A stretch of DNA of 64,000 nt from assembly GCF_045679555.1 (NCBI RefSeq), contig NC_092092.1, forward strand, positions 13,630,190-13,694,189. Reading direction: 5' to 3'. Below are positions 31,861 through 42,134 of this stretch, one piece after another (within the stretch, counting starts at the first letter, position 1; each line of letters starts with the position of its first letter). The position numbers were made by a program, and so were the translations under genes. Below the pieces are notes generated by a model that was not told the DNA's origin, searched no databases, and saw nothing but the letters and a program-made list of their open reading frames with translations. This stretch comes from Salvelinus alpinus. Its lineage: Eukaryota; Chordata; Actinopteri; Salmoniformes; Salmonidae.

Positions 31861-33430
31861 TAACAAAAAGTCATTTATTTCCAAAATACTGTATTTTTAA
31901 CACGTGTGAGTTGTATGTAACACTTTCCAGGGAAAGTTGTATGTAACAGCAGGGAAAGAATCTTCTGGAGTGATGGATCCAGCCACCGAAAGCCCCCCAC
32001 ATGCATCCATTGCCAGGAGAAGAGGCAGGCGTGCGAGGGGATGGCGGTCATACACCTTCCATCGCCATGCTGAAATAAACTCTTCAATTGGGTTTAGGAA
32101 TGGGGAATATGGTGGGAGGTATAGAACAATCAATTGTGGGTGGTCGATGAACCAGTTGCGGACCAGAGCAGCCCGGTGGAAACTCACGGTGTCCCTGATG
32201 TTAACATACCTGTGCTACTCTGGTCCACCCCTCTACACGGCTGGAATGAGGATGCCATGTAGTGTGTCCAGGAATGTGATGAGAAGGGCGGTGTTGTAGG
32301 GTTGGCATGGTGATAAGGACACCTTGCTGGCTTACGACTGTGCCCATGGTGATATTCCCTCCACGCTGTCCAGGGACATTCACAATGTCTTTAAACCTCA
32401 GTTTCACTCAAATGGCACCATGTAGACCTGTTTCATCCGGGTTCGGTTGTGCTGTAATACACGGTCCAGTGTAGACAAGCCCACCTGGTGAACATTATTG
32501 AATATTGTAAATCTGCAATTATGTGGTTCTGGATTTCTCGTAGTCTAATGGTATTGTTTGCCACCACCATGTTTACAATAGCGGTCTCCTGTTCTGGTGT
32601 GAACAGCCGGTGTCTTCCTCCATGGCCTGGCTGTCTCTCAGTTCTGCAGAAGATCCACAAATATGATAGGATTGGTTACAGTAAACTAAAATAATCTATT
32701 TTATTTCAATATGAAATTACTGTAACATTGGTCAACAATCACTGAGTAACATAGGCCTACTGATATTTCAGACTGCAGTATACATACATAAAAAGCATAG
32801 TGTAGATGGTAGGTAACTTACCGGTTCTCATTTCTGAATGTACGGATGATAGATGCAACCGTATAGCGGCTCAGGTTGGGCTGAAGTCTCTGCCCAGCCT
32901 TCCTCATACTCAATCCATGGTGGAGCACATGGTCAACCAATGTGGCCCTGATCTCATCTGAGACAACTGTCCTTCCTCATCGTCGTCCTCCTCCTCTTAA
33001 TCCTCCAGCTCCAGCTCCAGCTCTTGCTTCACCATTAACTTCCATTTTCCTCCAGAACAGGAAAGCTCATCTGTGGCATTTTATAGCGCTGAAGCTCTGA
33101 TTTCTAAGTGAACAATTCAGCAGCTAGTGTTCACACCTGTGAGGAGTGGGTGTTGCCAATTGGTGTATAGAGCTTGACATTGTGATTGGCGTTGCTTTCC
33201 AAAGGGACTAAAGAGATTTTAATTTTTAATGTTGTGCCTAATGTAGAGAACTGTGTGTAGTGTTTTGCAAAAAGTGTGATATAGAATTGAAAACTGAATT
33301 GTGCTTGCAATTTTGCAGACTTTATTTAGGGATTTGCTACATGAGTTTCAGGTTTTGGTGATTGCGTTTCAAGTTCCAATTTTAGTGTGTAAACAATTGG
33401 GAAAAACTGTAATTGACTTACTTAGTTAAA
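31860..33430 (-). pseudogene. Decayed IS630/Tc1-type transposase gene with an apparent intron
   Basis: Minus-strand pieces in order: a helix-turn-helix-like segment around 32980-32825 (DEIRATLVDHVLHHGL), a GT-AG intron of about 180 bp (GTAAGTTACC donor near 32820, CTTCTGCAG acceptor near 32646), then TERQPGHGGRHRLFTPEQE and onward. A middle part near 32365 reads VPGQRGGNITMGT, and the C-terminal catalytic part at about 32185-32100 has VSFHRAALV and YLPPYSPFLNPIEEF. An Asp before the VSFH motif and the Glu of NPIEE are about 35 residues apart, like DDE transposases of the IS630-Tc1 superfamily. Several stops and frameshifts make it dead. Right-end sequence near 33400 (GTGTAAACAATTGGGAAAAA) may be a terminus; the left terminus was not found. 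Confidence 0.7.
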
Positions 33431-34010
33431 CGTTAAATAAAATAAATGAAACAGTTTCAAATGCAAACCCGCTAGATGTCCATAAGATGGCGTCAGAGCT
33501 TTCGAGATGGTAAATCACTTACATTGATTTATTCTAAGGAAAGCTGCGCTGTGAAGGAGGATCGAGTACTTGAGAGACAAGAAAACTAACCGACACATCA
33601 TCATAACCGCCAGAGTTGAATGGCAACTCCAAGGTCGTGCTGTGAGGAAATGTATTGATTAATCAGTTTTATCCACTTGTACATGCTTTCGGTATGTGTT
33701 GGACATGGCCTTCTGTGGTTAGAGAGAGCTAATGCTCCCGGCCAGTGGATAGAGTAACAGATTAAAGCTTCAGTATAATGTTCTAAATCACTAGTCCGAG
33801 GTCTGATTTGTTCATTCAATTATAAGGAGTACCTTGTTTTTCTGTCTATCCTGAGTGTGGAGGGTTGAAGATAAGGGTTCTTTAATTGTCTGTTACTGAA
33901 CATGCTTACAGTCCTGAGGCAAATACTTAATGATGTGGACTATGTAAAAGTACCAAGATGTCCCTAGTGCCACCGAAAACTCACAAATGTGTGCCATGAT
34001 GTTCTCTCTG
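33430..34010. other. Unassigned stretch
   Basis: No gene or repeat recognised. Confidence 0.35.
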
Positions 34011-34064
34011 TCCCTCTCCCTCTTGCTCTCGCTCTCTCGCTCTCTCGCTCTCTCGCTCTCTCTC
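34011..34064. repeat. CT-rich simple repeat
   Basis: CTCGCTCTCT tandem units, about 50 bp. Confidence 0.9.
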
Positions 34065-34139
34065 TAATGAGGTAAGTTACAATTGTCACCCATAAACTGT
34101 CCGACTATCAGTCTCTTCCTCTCAGCCTCTTGAGCATGC

Positions 34140-34660
34140 CCCCACCCTCATCAACAGGGCTGCCGTGGAAATGGTCAAAAACTTTAAGTTCCCCGGCATA
34201 CACATATCCGAGCAGCTGAAACGGTCAAACCACACGGAAATCGTGGTGAAGAAGGCATGACAGCGACTCTTCACCTCAGGATGCTAAAGAAAGTTGGCCT
34301 GTCCCTGAGTGCCCTCACAGTGTTCTACAGGAGCACCATCGAGAGCATATTGTCGGGCTGCATCACAGCCTGATACGACAACTCCACCACCGCAAACCAC
34401 AAGGCTCTTTAGAGGGTGGTACACTCAGCCGAATACACCAGGTGTCACAGAAAGGCCAGGAAGATAATCAGGGATCCCAGCCACCTGAGCCATGGCCTGT
34501 TCTCCCCGCTTCCAACACTAAGATGCAGGCAGTACAGGAGCATCATGGCAAAAACTGGAAGACTGGCCAATAGCTTCTACCCCCAGACCATCAGGCTGCC
34601 ACCCCCCCGCAACCCTGTACATGTGACTATTAAACTTCTAATCTAATCTTTACAGTCACA
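34140..34660 (+). pseudogene. LINE reverse-transcriptase C-terminal fragment
   Basis: The sequence parallels the C-terminal third of the LINE protein at 59023-61968: AAGTTCCCCGGCATACACAT, ATCGAGAGCATATTGTCGGG and CACAGAAAGGCCAGGAAGAT correspond to segments around 61495, 61648 and 61798. Frameshifts and in-frame stops are frequent (for example TGA near 34258 and TAG near 34410). An older and more diverged copy than those at 18950 and 58989. Confidence 0.8.
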
Positions 34661-35008
34661 ATGTATCTTATATTCCACCATAATTATAGCAGCAGTTATG
34701 TCTGCTAAAAAGAAACTGCTCAGGACCATAAATTCTGGGTTTTAAATTGAAATATTTTAACTGAGATCGTAAATGTGTTTTATTGCAGGTTTGTTTCCTC
34801 GTAGATCAACCATCTATTTGCCACTTTGACGGCTAACAAGTTTCTTCATGCTCGTTTAATAACTTCTTCTGGAACCGAGGGGCACAGTAAGGAAAGTGAA
34901 TATTGTTGTTTTGGGAAGCTGTAGAGCTATAGAAACAGACAAGTGCTTAGGCTCATAGCTGGATTGATGTTGTTTTCTAAATGACAAATATCTTTAAAAA
35001 ACATGTTA
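34660..35008. other. Unassigned stretch
   Basis: AT-rich; nothing recognised. Confidence 0.35.
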
Positions 35009-35190
35009 CTACAGGTAACTGCCGAAATAAAGGAAACACTTGAGTAAATGAGGAATACAAATATTGAAAGCAGGTGCTTCCACACAGGTGTGGTTCCTGA
35101 ATTAAGCAATTAACATCCCATCAAGCTTAGGGTCATGTACAGACATTTCCAGTTGACCATTATTTTTGGCTACCATGGCTAGAAGAAGAA
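35009..35190 (+). mobile_element. Terminal fragment of a DNA transposon (Tc1-like, tentative)
   Basis: CTACAGGTAACTGCCGAAATAAAGGAAACACTTGAG followed by AGCAGGTGCTTCCACACAGG matches, from memory, the left end of an abundant salmonid repeat. The rest of the element is replaced by unrelated sequence and the minisatellite. An ATG in this segment opens the artefactual repeat ORF of 35166-36137. Confidence 0.5.
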
Positions 35191-35387
35191 ATCTCAGTGA
35201 CATCAACAAAACACCAAACGTTCTGGCCTCTGTAGTTCCTTTAGGCTATCCTGTAACTCCATTGTTGACCACTTGGGGGCCACCTTCCTGTGTTGATGTG
35301 TGTTGTTTGTTTAATGTGCTAAATCCTGTAGAAGGAGAATTGTTTACATTCCAAAATGGTGAAGCCACACTGAGGAGCTGCAGACTT

Positions 35388-36124
35388 TATCAAACTCCAT
35401 CCTTCTTTATCAAACTCAATCCTTCTTCATCAAACTCCCCTCTTCTTTATCAAACTCCATCCTTCTTTATCAAACTCCATCTTTCTTTATCAAACTCCAT
35501 CTTTCTTTATCAAACTCCATCTTTCTTTATCAAACTCCATCTTTCTTTATCAAACTCCATACTTCTTTATCAAACTCCATCTTTCTTTATCAAACTCCAT
35601 CTTCTTTATCAAACTCCATTCTTCTTTATCAAACTCCATCCTTATTTATCAAACTCCATCTTTCTGTATCAAACTCCATCTTTCTCTATCAAACTCCATC
35701 TTTCTTTATCAAACTCCATCCTTCTTTATCAAACTCCATCTTTCTTTATCAAACTCCATCTTTCTTTATCAAACTCCATTCTTCTTTATCAAACTCCATT
35801 CTTCTTTATCAAACTCCATTCTTCTTTATCAAACTCCATTCTTCTTTATCAAACTCCATCTTTCTTTATCAAACTCCATCTTTCTTTATCAAACTCCATC
35901 TTTCTTTATCAAACTCCATTCTTCTTTATCAAACTCCATTCTTCTTTATCAAACTCCATTCTTCTTTATCAAACTCCATTCTTCTTTATCAAACTCCATC
36001 CTTCTTTATCAAACTCCATTCTTCTTTATCAAACTCCATTCTTCTTTATCAAACTCCATTCTTCTTTATCAAACTCCATTCTTCTTTATCAAACTCCATT
36101 CTTCTTTATCAAACTCCATCTTTC
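35388..36124. repeat. 21-bp minisatellite, about 35 copies
   Basis: Unit TCAAACTCCATCTTTCTTTA, with variation mainly at the CATC/CATT and TTTC/CTTC positions. The period is divisible by three except for one 20-bp unit near 35600 that shifts the frame, so a 323-residue repeat ORF runs through it. I regard that ORF as an artefact. Confidence 0.97.
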
Positions 36125-36156
36125 TTGCATTTTGTAGAAGCATTGTTATGGCATCA

Positions 36157-37099
36157 ATCAATATCATGACACATTTATTCGCAAATGTAAGTCACCAATC
36201 AACAAATGTAAATCCCTTTCCACAAATGTAAATCACTAATCCATAAATGTAAATCCCTTTCCACAAATGTAAATCACCAATCCATAAATGTAAATCACTT
36301 TCCACAAAAGTAAATCACTTTCCACAATTGTAAATCGTTATCCATAAATGCAATTCGCTATCCACAAACAAACACCTTTTGATTTGTATTTGTAAATCGA
36401 GGGCCTTAAGTAAAATGACTGCCATAAAGATTTGCACATAGGAGAGATATGCGCAAACATGACAGATATGGCAAACCTGCAACTCCATATTTGGAAGCAC
36501 TCACACATAGAAAAAAAGTTCTCAAGTGTACAAAGTGATTTGTATTCATAGAAAAAAGGTTTGTACCCGTACAAAGCGATTTCTAAGCATCAATGGGAAC
36601 TTTTTTTCTACGACTACAAATCGCTTTCTATGCGTGAGAACTTCTTGTCTACACGTGAGAACTTGTCTTTTTCTTGTCGTCAAATCCCTGCCAAAAGTCA
36701 GGTGACCTAAGCGCTTCCAAATATAGAGTTGCAGGTTTGCCAAATCTGTCATGTTTGCGCAAATCTTTATGGCAGTCATTTTACTTAAGGCCCTCAATTT
36801 ACAAATACAAATCAAAAGGTGTTTGTTTGTGGGTAGTGCAATGCATTTGTGGATGGCGATTTACATTTGTGGAAAGTAATTTACATTTGTGGAAAGTGAG
36901 TTACATTTGTGGAAAGTGATTTACATTTGTGGGTTGGTGATTTACATTTGTGGATTGATGATTTACATTTGTGGATTGATGATTTACATTTGTGGTTTGA
37001 TGATTTACATTTGTGGCGTGATGATTTACATTTGTGGAAAGTGTTTACATTTGTGGATTGGTGATTTACATTTACAAATACATTTGGCATGATATTGAT
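36157..37099. mobile_element. Fold-back element with arms of about 350-380 bp
   Basis: The left arm (36157 to about 36530) is the inverted complement of the right arm (about 36710 to 37099). The outer ends read ATCAATATCATG... and ...CATGATATTGAT. The inner arms share AAAATGACTGCCATAAAGAT and GCAAACATGACAGAT against their complements. The outer parts of both arms are made of tandem units of about 20-24 bp built on ACAAATGTAAATCA. About 180 bp of unrelated spacer separates the arms. Structure resembles Foldback-type or long-TIR MITEs; no transposase. Confidence 0.85.
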
Positions 37100-38400
37100 C
37101 CCTTACATTGTCTGAAAGTAAAATTAATCATAACATATTTGGCATTCAATTCATGATGATATTTTGGACTGATGATCGTTTTAATGAGATTTATGAATCT
37201 TTTTGATAGCCACATGGATATCTGTTCAGTGCATTTGATCTTGTCATGTTTTGGGTAATTATTTACCTCCAATTTAATGCATAATGCTGCATATTTCTGT
37301 GTTCATGAACATGTATACAAATACATGCTGTGTTATTATTGAGAATTAAGCCTAGTATTCAGCTAGCATATATCGTGTCTTTGGCTATGCCGGATTAAGT
37401 GATATGACATGCTATTCTATAAAATCCTTTCTCTGTAATTAATATTACCTGATTGAGCTATCTTGATTGAGAGATCTTCCTGTCCTCGGAAGAATGTCTC
37501 TGGTGGTAAATTGGATACGTTGTAGCATCTTCGTTGTGTGTTAGACAGGATACGTCATCCGTCCTTTCCTAGCCCACGTTTACAGCTGCTGTTGCTAACT
37601 CAACGGCTAGGATGTCTCACTTCTTTAGTAAATAAGAGTTCAAAGTTCATACCGTTCACAACCAAAGCTCATGCTGAGGTTTGCTTAGTTCTGTAGTTGA
37701 CATGTTAGTCCTTTTTAACGTATGGACCGTCGTCCTATCGTCCTCGGAAAAGAAGGCTACATTTTCGTCAAGGGCTTATAGAGTGGAGGGAGAGAAGGGT
37801 GTGTTTCATAGTTTATAACCCATGTCTCTTCACAGGGGCGGGCCACTGATTGAGCAGAGCTCTAACCTTATGGAAACCCAATTCTCTTATTTGGAAGCTA
37901 AAATTATATTTAATCTTTTCACAAATAGTTTCATATTCAAAGATTTAAATTGCACAACAATTCCATGTGAATCTGATAACTAGAATGTGTAGACTTTCCC
38001 AGATACAGTTTATGTCGTCCTGTCATCAGTCATAATGTCTCAGATGACAACCGAACTGACATCATATTCATTAAGTACCAACGCATATTTTCAACTGGTT
38101 CTATTACCGAAATATGGTTCCTTTCCCTCCACTGTTTGATGTTCCCAGACTGTCTATGTTTAACAAAGGCTATTCAAGAGTAATTCAGTAGAGTCAAGAG
38201 AGAGAGGGGAGAAAGGTATTTATGGGGGGGTCATAAACCTTACCCACAGGCCAATGTCATGACACATAGAATAAGTCATACTCATTGTTCTTTTCTTTCT
38301 ATTTTTCAGCTTTACTCATTTCAGTCACTATTACTGTACCTATGAAGAGGTGGCAATAAATCATTCTTCAACACTACAGTAGCCGTACCGGATGTATCTG
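37100..38400. other. Unassigned region of about 1.3 kb
   Basis: No coding exon, SINE or LINE recognised. It may contain retroelement LTR remnants, but I could not define ends. Confidence 0.35.
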
Positions 38401-38589
38401 TCTGCTGAACTTAAGAAGGGGACTCTTTAGCGAGAGTAGAACAGTAAAAAGACCCTCAACAATGATTGCATCCTCTAGAGGACAAGATATCCAGTCGGCT
38501 CTACTCTTTTGCACACGTCCAAAGCAAATGGCAGCTTCGGAATGTAGGGGCCTTGCAAGCAGGTCAGAGGTCAGAGTGTTCTCTTCATC

Positions 38590-38830
38590 TAAATCATTAA
38601 GATTCCCCTGCAAGTCTACAGCAAGCTTGGCATTAGAAGCTGATGCCAAGGCTGAAGCAGCACAGCAAGAGCATCATACTAGAGGTGAAGGTTAAGAAAG
38701 CCCAGCTTAAAGTGGAGGAGACCCATAAGGAGGCCACAATAGAGGCTCTTCAGTATGAAAAGGAGGCAGAGACAGCCTTAGCTGAGGCTAATGTGTTTGA
38801 GGCAGCAGCGGATGCAGAATACCAAATTAT
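38590..38830 (+). pseudogene. Coiled-coil fragment, possibly a retroelement gag remnant
   Basis: Two overlapping frames (one ending near 38693, the next from 38643) together give an Ala/Glu/Lys-rich, heptad-like sequence such as LALEADAKAEAA and KEAETALAEANVFEAAA. This composition recalls gag-like proteins of fish retroelements. A frameshift lies near 38670. The frame is cut at 38830 by the 3.2-kb LTR element. A host coiled-coil exon is a less likely alternative. Confidence 0.4.
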
Positions 38831-39209
38831 TGTAACGACTTTCTTCCTGGGATGAATGAGAGGACCAAAATGCATCGCGGTTAGTGTTCAACATGTTTAA
38901 TGTGACGATACACGGTGAACATTTAACAAATAACAAAATAACAAACGTGAAAGCCGAGACAGTCCTATCTGGTGCAGAACACAAACACAGAGACAGGAAA
39001 CAATCACCCACAAAATCCCAACACCAAACAAGCCTCCTATATATGATTCTCAATCAGGGACAACGATTACCAGCTGCCTCTGATTGAGAACCATATTAGG
39101 CTGGACACAGAAACAGACAAACTAGACACACAACATAGAATTCCCACCCAGCTCACGTCCTGACCAACACTAAACAAGCAAAACACATAACTCTGGTCAG
39201 GACGTTACA
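38831..39209 (-). repeat. 3' LTR of the 3.2-kb element
   Basis: 379 bp. Contains an 11-bp palindrome (arms 39047-39057 and 39080-39090, 22-bp loop) directly beside the TATATA motif at about 39039-39044 (minus orientation). Confidence 0.93.
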
Positions 39210-39506
39210 GTACCCCCCTCCTGAGGTGCGGACTCCGAACGCACCCCTACAACTCAAGAGGAGGGTCTGGGTGGGCATCTGTCCGCCTTGGCGGCTCCGG
39301 CGCAGGACGAGGACACCACTCCACCACTGTCTTTGTCCCCCTCCTTAGCGTCCTTTGAGTGGCGACCCTCGCCCACGACCTTGGCCTAAGAATCCTCCCC
39401 AAGGCCCCCACATGATTTAGGAGGTAGCTCAGGACAGAGAGGTAGCTCAGGACAGAGAGGTAGCTCAGGACAGAGAGGTAGCTCAGGACAGAGGGGCAAC
39501 TCCGGA

Positions 39507-41261
39507 CTAGTGGCAGCTCCGGACTGAGTGGCAGCTCCGGACTGAGTGGCAGCTCCGGACTGAGTGGCAGCTCCGGACTGAGTGGCAGCTCCGGACTGCA
39601 GGGCAGCTCCGGACTGCAGGGCAGCTCCGGACTGCAGGGCAGCTCATGACTGTAGGGCAGCTCATGACTGTAGGGCAGCTCATGACTGTAGGGCAGCTCA
39701 TGACTGGAAGGCAGCTCATGACTGGCGGGCAGCTCAAGACTGGCGGGCGGCTCATGACTGGCGGGCGGCTCTGGCAGCTCCTGACTGGCTGGCGGCTCTG
39801 GCAGCTCCTGACTGGCTGGCGGCTCTGGCAGCTCCTGGCTGGCGGCTCTGGCAGCTCCTGACTGGCTGGCGGCTCTGGCAGCTCCTGACTGGCTGGCTGC
39901 TCTGGCAGCTCCTGACTGGCTGGCGGCTCTGGCAGCTCCTGACTGGCTGGCGGCTCTGGCAGCTCCTGACTGGCTGGCGGCTCTGGCAGCTCCTGACTGG
40001 CTGGCGGCTCTGGCAGCTCCTGACTGGCTGGCGGCTCTGGCAGCTTCTGACTGGCTGGCGGCTCTGGCAGCTCCTGACTGGCTGGCGGCTCTGGCGGCTC
40101 CTGACTGACGGACGGCTCTAATGGCTCGGGACAGATGCGCGACTCTGAAGGCTCGTGGCAGACGGATGGCTCAGATGGCGCTGGGCAGACGGATGGCTCA
40201 GATGGCGCTGGGCAGACGGATGGCTCAGACGGCGCTGGGCAGACAGATGGCTCAGACGGCGCTGGGCAGACAGATGGCTCAGACGGCGCTGGGCAGACAG
40301 ATGGCTCAGACGGCGCTGGGCAGACAGATGGCTCAGACGGCGCTGGGCAGACGAGCAGTGCAGGCGGCGTTGGGCAGGCGGCCGACTCTGACCTGCTGAG
40401 GCGCACAGTAGGCCTGGTGCGTGGTGCCGGAACTGGTGGTACCGGACTGGAAACACGCACCTTAAGGCTAGTGCGGGGAGCAGGAACAGGGCACACTGGT
40501 TTCTCAAAGCGCACTATAGGCCTGGTGCGTGGTGCCGGAACTGGTGGTACCGGACTGAGGGCACGCACCTCGGGGCGAGTGCGGGGAGAAGGAACAGTGC
40601 GTACAGGGCTCTGGAGACGCACAGGAGGCTTGATGCGTGGTGCCGGAACTGGAGGCACTGGGCTGGAGACACGCACCACAGGGAGAGTGTGTGGAGGAGG
40701 AACAGGGCTCTGGAGACGCACTGGAAGCCTGGTGCGTGGTGTCGGCACTGATGGTACTGGGCTGGGGCCACGCACCATAAGGCGAGTGCGGGGTGCTGAA
40801 ACTGGAGGTACTGGGCTGGGGCGGGAAGGTGGCGCCGGATATACCGGACCGTGCTGGCGTACTGGCTCCCTTGAGCACTGAGCCTGCCCAACCTTACCTG
40901 GTTGAATGCTCACCGTAGCCCGTCCAGTGCGGGGAGGTGGAATAACCCGCACTGGGCTGTGTAGGCGAACCGGGGACACCATTCGTAAGGCTGGTGCCAT
41001 GTACACCGGCCCGAGGAGGCGTACTGGAGGCCAGATATGTTGAGCCGGCTTCATGGCACTTGGCTCAATGCTCATCTTAGCCCGCCCAGTGCGGGGAGGT
41101 GGAATAACCCGCACCGGGCTATGCACACGTACAGGAGACACCGTGCGCTCTTCCGCATAACACGGTGTCTGCCCGTACTCCCGCTCTCCACGGTAAGCAT
41201 GGGAAGTGGGCGCAGGTTTCCTACCTGCCCTCGCCACACTACCCTTTAGCCCCCCCCCCAA
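39507..41261 (-). CDS. Proline-rich repeat protein of the LTR element (584-aa frame)
   Basis: Unknown function. The first half (residues about 40-300) is an irregular Pro/Arg/Val array of VPAPRTR and SPVPPV units. Then come eight 9-residue units of the CPAPSEPSV type (27-bp DNA repeat, about 40150-40360), followed by about a dozen QELPEPPAS units (27-bp repeat, about 39760-40110), and finally short SC-P/VM and SC-H/VR units from 18-bp repeats to 39507. The DNA repeats keep the frame open, consistent with selection or with recent expansion. The frame begins near a G9 run shared with the upstream frame. No gag or enzyme domain seen. It could be a gag substitute or a captured protein. Confidence 0.55.
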   Translation of the reverse strand: MGGGLKGSVARAGRKPAPTSHAYRGEREYGQTPCYAEERTVSPVRVHSPVRVIPPPRTGRAKMSIEPSAMKPAQHIWPPVRLLGPVYMAPALRMVSPVRLHSPVRVIPPPRTGRATVSIQPGKVGQAQCSREPVRQHGPVYPAPPSRPSPVPPVSAPRTRLMVRGPSPVPSVPTPRTRLPVRLQSPVPPPHTLPVVRVSSPVPPVPAPRIKPPVRLQSPVRTVPSPRTRPEVRALSPVPPVPAPRTRPIVRFEKPVCPVPAPRTSLKVRVSSPVPPVPAPRTRPTVRLSRSESAACPTPPALLVCPAPSEPSVCPAPSEPSVCPAPSEPSVCPAPSEPSVCPAPSEPSVCPAPSEPSVCPAPSEPSVCHEPSESRICPEPLEPSVSQEPPEPPASQELPEPPASQKLPEPPASQELPEPPASQELPEPPASQELPEPPASQELPEPPASQELPEQPASQELPEPPASQELPEPPARSCQSRQPVRSCQSRQPVRSCQSRPPVMSRPPVLSCPPVMSCLPVMSCPTVMSCPTVMSCPTVMSCPAVRSCPAVRSCPAVRSCHSVRSCHSVRSCHSVRSCHSVRSCH

Positions 41262-41868
41262 TACATTTTTGGTGTTTCTTCTCAGGCTTCTTACCGCGCT
41301 GTCGTGCTAACCTCATTCGGCGGTATCCCTCCGCACATTGCTCCATCGAATCCCAGGCGGGCTCCGGCACTCTCCCTGGGTCAACCGACCACCTGTTTAT
41401 TTCCTCCCAAGTGGTGTAACCCAGATCAGGCTCCTGCTGCCGAGCTAGCTCCTCAAACCGCCGCCTCTCCGCTTTAGCTGCCTCCAGCTCTGCTTTGGGG
41501 CGGCGATACTCCTCTGGCTCTGCCCAGGGTCCTTTACCATCCAGCTCGTCCTCCCATGTCCAGTAGTCCTGTGTACTGGGCCGCTGCTGCTGCTGTCGCT
41601 GCTGCCCGTTGCTACGCTGCTTGGTTCTTTGTTGGTGGGTGATTCTGTAACGACTTTCTTCCTGGGATGAATGAGAGGACCAAAATGCATCGCGGTTAGT
41701 GTTCAACATGTTTAATGTGACGATACACGGTGAACATTTAACAAATAACAAAATAACAAACGTGAAAGCCGAGACAGTCCTATCTGGTGCAGAACACAAA
41801 CACAGAGACAGGAAACAATCACCCACAAAATCCCAACACCAAACAAGCCTCCTATATATGATTCTCAA
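41239..41868 (-). CDS. Upstream open frame of the LTR element (209 aa, starts in the LTR)
   Basis: The first 75 codons lie in the LTR, so the biological start is probably later. From about 41640 the product is Gln-rich (RSNGQQRQQQQR), then Glu/Trp-rich (YWTWEDELDGKGPWAEPEEY), then basic, ending KCIGGGAKG. The end overlaps the start of the 584-aa frame by 23 bp at a run of nine G (minus strand, about 41251-41259). The acidic, Trp-containing middle followed by a basic region has a gag-like flavour, but no domain is recognised. Confidence 0.45.
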   Translation of the reverse strand: MRIIYRRLVWCWDFVGDCFLSLCLCSAPDRTVSAFTFVILLFVKCSPCIVTLNMLNTNRDAFWSSHSSQEESRYRITHQQRTKQRSNGQQRQQQQRPSTQDYWTWEDELDGKGPWAEPEEYRRPKAELEAAKAERRRFEELARQQEPDLGYTTWEEINRWSVDPGRVPEPAWDSMEQCAEGYRRMRLARQRGKKPEKKHQKCIGGGAKG

Positions 41869-42024
41869 TCAGGGACAACGATTACCAGCTGCCTCTGATT
41901 GAGAACCATATTAGGCTGGACACAGAAACAGACAAACTAGACACACAACATAGAATTCCCACCCAGCTCACGTCCTGACCAACACTAAACAAGCAAAACA
42001 CATAACTCTGGTCAGGACGTTACA
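41646..42024 (-). repeat. 5' LTR of the 3.2-kb element
   Basis: 379 bp, matching 38831-39209 at every position I compared. Palindrome arms at 41862-41872 and 41895-41905. Confidence 0.93.
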
Positions 42025-42134
42025 ATTATGGACTTTATTGTGGATGTTGTCCTATTCCTCCAATAGAGTTTCAGACACTTGAAGTTTATTTCCAAAATGC
42101 TATATCCACATATTTGTGTTTTTTCATCAGAAAT

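Larger units (their letters stand above)
38831..42024 (-). mobile_element. Non-autonomous LTR retroelement with a proline-rich repeat ORF
   Basis: 3194 bp bounded by 379-bp direct repeats (TGTAACGA...CGTTACA) that look identical by eye, and by the 5-bp duplication ATTAT (38826-38830 and 42025-42029). On the minus strand a purine tract (CTCAGGAGGGGGGTAC) abuts the LTR at 39209, a TATATA box and an ATTAAA signal occur in the LTR, and the main frame is on the minus strand; together these fix the orientation. The 2.4-kb interior lacks protease, reverse transcriptase or integrase, and instead encodes a Gln-rich/charged N-terminal part and a long Pro-rich repeat region. It must rely on another element's enzymes. 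No canonical TGG primer-binding site is obvious after the 5' LTR (41645 downward). Confidence 0.88.

Noticed and set aside
38643-38855. Host coiled-coil gene disrupted by the 3.2-kb element
   Set aside because: No splice-supported exons or continuation were found after 42029, and composition is gag-like; kept only as a low-confidence remnant.
39582-40881. Several plus-strand open frames of 90-250 residues
   Set aside because: They are antisense readings of the 18-bp and 27-bp repeats coding the proline-rich protein; periodicity in multiples of three keeps them open.
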